Assembly: GCA_012523435.1 (NCBI GenBank)
Contig: JAAYIP010000191.1
Span: forward strand, 1-44,900
Direction of reading: 5' to 3'
From: Bacteroidales bacterium
GTDB taxonomy: Bacteria > Bacteroidota > Bacteroidia > Bacteroidales > UBA12481
DNA length: 44,900 nt
The notes beneath the pieces are model-generated. The model did no database searches and had not been told where the DNA came from. It saw only the letters and a list, made by a program, of their open reading frames with translations. Made by a program: the position numbers and the translations under genes. Positions 42,438-44,900 of this stretch are shown here, one piece after another (position 1 is the first letter of the stretch; every line of letters starts with the position of its first letter).

Positions 42438-42977
42438 ATGGCTGACATTGATTTTGAAACGATCCTGTGCGACAGCAGTCGGTCGCTGGCTGATTATGTT
42501 ACTTCAGTGGTTGGTGCCGACCCTCAATTGTTTGACCAGGTTCTTGACCTGGCCTTGGAGCTGAAGCCACGAATCAGTATGCGGGCAGCTCGCGTGGCCG
42601 ATCTGGCCTGCCTGAAGCATCCAGAACTCATCCGACCACGATTGGCAGAGATTGCAGGGCTTCTGCCAGATATCACTGACCATTCGGTGAGACGGATCCT
42701 ACTCCATATTCTGATTCGGCACCCCTGGGTGGAGGATGAAGATGCCATGGGCCGACTCGTTGAAACGCTTCTGACCTGGTTGCAGGATGAACGACAGGAC
42801 CTCGCCGCCCGATCCTATAGTATTAATATGATGGAAAAAATCTGTGAGGTCGAACCAATGCTGGGACGAGAGCTGGCTCTTGTTCTGCAGGAATCCCTGC
42901 CCGGCTGGAACTCTGTCACCCTCCGAAAACAGGGACAGAAGGTATTAACCCGTTTAATGAAGGAGCATGAGTTTTAA
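42438..42977 (+). CDS. HEAT-repeat-like helical protein
   Basis: 179 aa from ATG 42438. The sequence is all helical with HEAT-like pairs (DQVLDLALELKPRISMRAARVADLACLKHPELIRPRLAEIAGLL; HSVRRILLHILIRHPW; DLAARSYSINMMEKICEVEPMLGRELALVL). No signal peptide, membrane helix or catalytic motif is present. HEAT repeats serve as protein or nucleic-acid docking surfaces; distant similarity to DNA-alkylation-repair-type HEAT proteins is possible but unproven. It overlaps the next gene by 11 bases, so the two are translated together. Confidence 0.75.
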   Translation: MADIDFETILCDSSRSLADYVTSVVGADPQLFDQVLDLALELKPRISMRAARVADLACLKHPELIRPRLAEIAGLLPDITDHSVRRILLHILIRHPWVEDEDAMGRLVETLLTWLQDERQDLAARSYSINMMEKICEVEPMLGRELALVLQESLPGWNSVTLRKQGQKVLTRLMKEHEF

Positions 42978-43773
42978 AACACAGGTAATGAGTCTGTTGC
43001 GATCGGTTAGACTGCTGCAACTCATCGATAAGGGCCGGTTTTGGCCAATGAAAATCCGTAATTATCGGCGCAACCGGAACTTCGTCAGAATGCATCCTGA
43101 TGTGGTGCTCCCACCAGATTATCTTATGTACGAATCCTTTCAGCTGGATTATGCTCGATATTACCTGAATGGTGAAAAGAGTGCCGGATGGTTGATAGAT
43201 CTGGTTGGGAACCATATCGACCTGTCAACGGCAAGAATTCTGGACTGGGGTTGCGGTCCTGCCCGGATGTTGCGCCATTTGCCAGTAATGCTACCGGGAG
43301 CAAGCTGTTATGGCACCGATTACAACAGAAAGACAATCGACTGGTGCTCAGGCGTTTTTGATGATATCACCTTTCATGCGAACGACCTGATGCCTCCGCT
43401 GATTTTCCAGGAAGACTATTTCGATCTGATTTATGGAATATCCATTTTTACCCACCTGTCGGAGGAAGCCCATCATGCCTGGCTGGCTGAGCTCCTTCGG
43501 ATACTAAAGCCGGGCGGAGTGTTGTTCCTGACCCTCCATGGAGCCTCGTTTAGGGGCAAGCTAACCGACCGTGAATTGACTGATTTTGATGCCGGAAGGC
43601 TGGTTGTCAGAGGGTTAGTAAAAGAAGGGCATCGCACCTTTACGGCCTTTCATCCGGAGAGCTGGGTCCAAACCTGGCTACCCCCAGGCTCTGTTGCTGA
43701 ACATATCCCCGGGAATATAGGGGACCAGGATGTCTGGATGATTATAAAACCAACAAAAGAATTCCTCCGGTAG
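42967..43773 (+). CDS. Class I SAM-dependent methyltransferase
   Basis: 268 aa from ATG 42967, overlapping the HEAT-like gene. Motif I is ILDWGCGPARML (D93, G95, G97), motif II ends CYGTDYN, and motif III region DLIYGISIFTHLSEEAHHAWLAELLRILKPGGVLFLTLHG is complete. The family is the Methyltransf_11/25 type; the substrate is unknown. An unusual N-terminal 80 residues rich in Arg and Tyr precede the fold. Its 3' end overlaps the convergent nucleotidase gene by 32 bases. Confidence 0.88.
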   Translation: MSFKTQVMSLLRSVRLLQLIDKGRFWPMKIRNYRRNRNFVRMHPDVVLPPDYLMYESFQLDYARYYLNGEKSAGWLIDLVGNHIDLSTARILDWGCGPARMLRHLPVMLPGASCYGTDYNRKTIDWCSGVFDDITFHANDLMPPLIFQEDYFDLIYGISIFTHLSEEAHHAWLAELLRILKPGGVLFLTLHGASFRGKLTDRELTDFDAGRLVVRGLVKEGHRTFTAFHPESWVQTWLPPGSVAEHIPGNIGDQDVWMIIKPTKEFLR

Positions 43774-44900
43774 CAAGGGTCAAAAGGGTGGCCGGCAGGA
43801 TATTAACTCCATTGGTGCCTTTGAAATAGGTTACCGGATTAATTGACTTGACTTGTTCTGATGTTTGATTCGGGTGTTGGTATCGTTCGGGTATATCCGG
43901 AATTCCGTTGCCATTGGTGTCAGGCAGTTGACTAGCGAACACCATCAATCCGGCCCACTCTTTGGCTTCCTGGATGCCAGGAGTATCCGGGTCGCGGTCG
44001 ATCAAGCCCAGTTTAAGATCAGTCATCGCTGTTCCATCGGCCTGTTTGGGCTCGACTTTCAGAATCCCTTTAGTTAGCTGCTTAATCAACCCGAAGAACT
44101 CTAATACATAGGCATTTGTTACGATACTATAGAGCTGAGATTTGTTTTTAGTCAACGGGATGCGTTTAAAACCCTCCTCATCGTTCCCGATTTCAACTTC
44201 GAAAACCTGGTCCAGAGGCAGTCGGGTGCGGTTGTATCGGTAGCGAATGCCCGACCAGAACGGGAAGTTCCCAGTGGAGATACGCGGGGCTATCAGCATG
44301 ACTTCGAGGATGTTTTTTAGTTCCCGACCGGTGACATAAATTTTGCTCATGGAATAGCCGGGTTGATTATCGTTAACTCCTTGTCCCAGAGGGAATATCC
44401 GAAAAAGATCAGAAGGAAGCTGTAGCCCAGTCGTGCCAGTCACGATATTATCGCGAATCAGTCCGGTAGTAACCAGGGCAACATCTGTTGATTTGTTGTC
44501 GATACTTCGGGCGTAATAGTATAGGGCATCAGCGAGAAATGGGCCAAGATTGGAAGTTTTCAGTCCGGTTTGTTCGTTGAGCATCAGATCGAAGGAGGTT
44601 TCTAAAAGAGGTTGGGTAGCCTCGAAGCCATACGCTCCGAACAGTTCTGAGCCGATCTTTTCTTGTTGATCAGCGATCCGGCGCTGGATCATCGGGTCAC
44701 CAGGTATTTGGTCATTGACTGGAATCAGTTCGCTTGAAATGAGGGTGATCTGTTCCGGGCTTTTTTCGATGACCAGCTTTCCCACGTAGCGTCCTTCGGA
44801 ACCTGCCTGAACGATAATCGTTTGATTCACTTCTATTGGTTTAGCCAGCGGAGTATGCGAATGCCCTGAAATGATCACATCAATTCCCGATACCTGGTTA
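43742..44900 (-). CDS. 5'-nucleotidase/UshA-like metallophosphoesterase, partial (N-terminus beyond right edge)
   Basis: The frame is open to the right edge, so about 386 codons of the C-terminal part are visible. The last metal-binding motif of the metallophosphatase domain, ISGHSHTPL, is near the edge. The 5'-nucleotidase C-terminal substrate domain follows (TSNLGPFLADALYYYAR, VALVTTGLIRDNI, YSMSKIYVTGRELKNILEV, FWSGIRYRYN). A calcium-loop-like DTNGNGIPDIPERY segment and a C-terminal helix (LLTLATGGILLLVL) suggest a surface-exposed, membrane-tethered enzyme. It hydrolyses nucleotides outside the cytoplasm, which fits the salvage genes nearby. Confidence 0.9.
   Translation of the reverse strand, partial: NQVSGIDVIISGHSHTPLAKPIEVNQTIIVQAGSEGRYVGKLVIEKSPEQITLISSELIPVNDQIPGDPMIQRRIADQQEKIGSELFGAYGFEATQPLLETSFDLMLNEQTGLKTSNLGPFLADALYYYARSIDNKSTDVALVTTGLIRDNIVTGTTGLQLPSDLFRIFPLGQGVNDNQPGYSMSKIYVTGRELKNILEVMLIAPRISTGNFPFWSGIRYRYNRTRLPLDQVFEVEIGNDEEGFKRIPLTKNKSQLYSIVTNAYVLEFFGLIKQLTKGILKVEPKQADGTAMTDLKLGLIDRDPDTPGIQEAKEWAGLMVFASQLPDTNGNGIPDIPERYQHPNQTSEQVKSINPVTYFKGTNGVNILPATLLTLATGGILLLVL

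Noticed and set aside
1-44900. CRISPR array, prophage or insertion sequence
   Set aside because: No regularly spaced repeats, integrase, transposase or terminal inverted repeats were found by eye.

Overview
The window reads as a chromosomal segment of an anaerobic or facultatively anaerobic member of the Bacteroidota, probably Bacteroidales/Marinilabiliales-like. The evidence is mixed. Putative promoters carry the Bacteroidota -7 box TAnnTTTG instead of sigma70 boxes, and Shine-Dalgarno sequences are mostly absent. Several families typical of the phylum are present: a FISUMP-domain lipoprotein, a short TonB, a GlcN6P deaminase fused to an LmbE-like domain, lamin-tail-domain protein, and the PNP/LpxK/SppA block. 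Anaerobic enzymes also occur: a class I hybrid-cluster protein, a K+-dependent membrane pyrophosphatase and a NuoE-NuoF fusion. I see no insertion sequence, prophage, CRISPR array or rRNA. All intergenic gaps are below 300 bases apart from 27064-27405, which holds a tRNA and a probable promoter.

Left third (1-11958, all minus strand): one compact operon, cut by the left edge. In transcription order it encodes two secreted tandem-paralogous PQQ-like beta-propellers, a membrane-anchored propeller interrupted by an in-frame TGA, an anchored NHL-type propeller, a membrane-anchored 4-cluster ferredoxin (NapG/MauM-like), a polytopic NapH/NosR-type polyferredoxin, a 3-TM protein fused to a propeller, a NuoE-NuoF fusion with extra ferredoxin clusters, and a [2Fe-2S]/GltD-like flavoprotein that seems to lack the NAD(P)H-binding domain. 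Gaps are 4-51 bases or short overlaps. I infer a transmembrane electron-transfer complex that links the cytoplasmic NADH pool, through Fe-S proteins, to the periplasm, with several propellers outside. This is the strongest candidate for an undescribed system. A divergent single-pass membrane protein (12106-12963) lies beside its promoter.

Middle (12984-26210): mostly single genes. They are a MaoC-like hydratase, NagB-LmbE, a DUF937 protein, a PepSY-TM protein, a FemAB-type transferase, Hcp with an inverted repeat inside its promoter, a GNAT/ornithine-alanine-racemase-like pair with a long structured leader, MscS, the H+/Na+ pyrophosphatase, and an AT-rich FkbM methyltransferase.

Right (26353-44900): FISUMP lipoprotein, tRNA-Ala(GGC), TonB, HflX, a serine hydrolase, aspartate-semialdehyde dehydrogenase, a lamin-tail-domain protein, and LOG/PNP/LpxK/SppA (nucleotide salvage and lipid A). 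These are followed by FolK, uracil phosphoribosyltransferase, an acyltransferase plus polysaccharide-deacetylase pair, RadC, ribosomal protein S20, tRNA-Glu(TTC), a HEAT-like protein, a methyltransferase, and the C-terminal part of a 5'-nucleotidase cut by the right edge. Several convergent pairs meet with zero or negative spacing.
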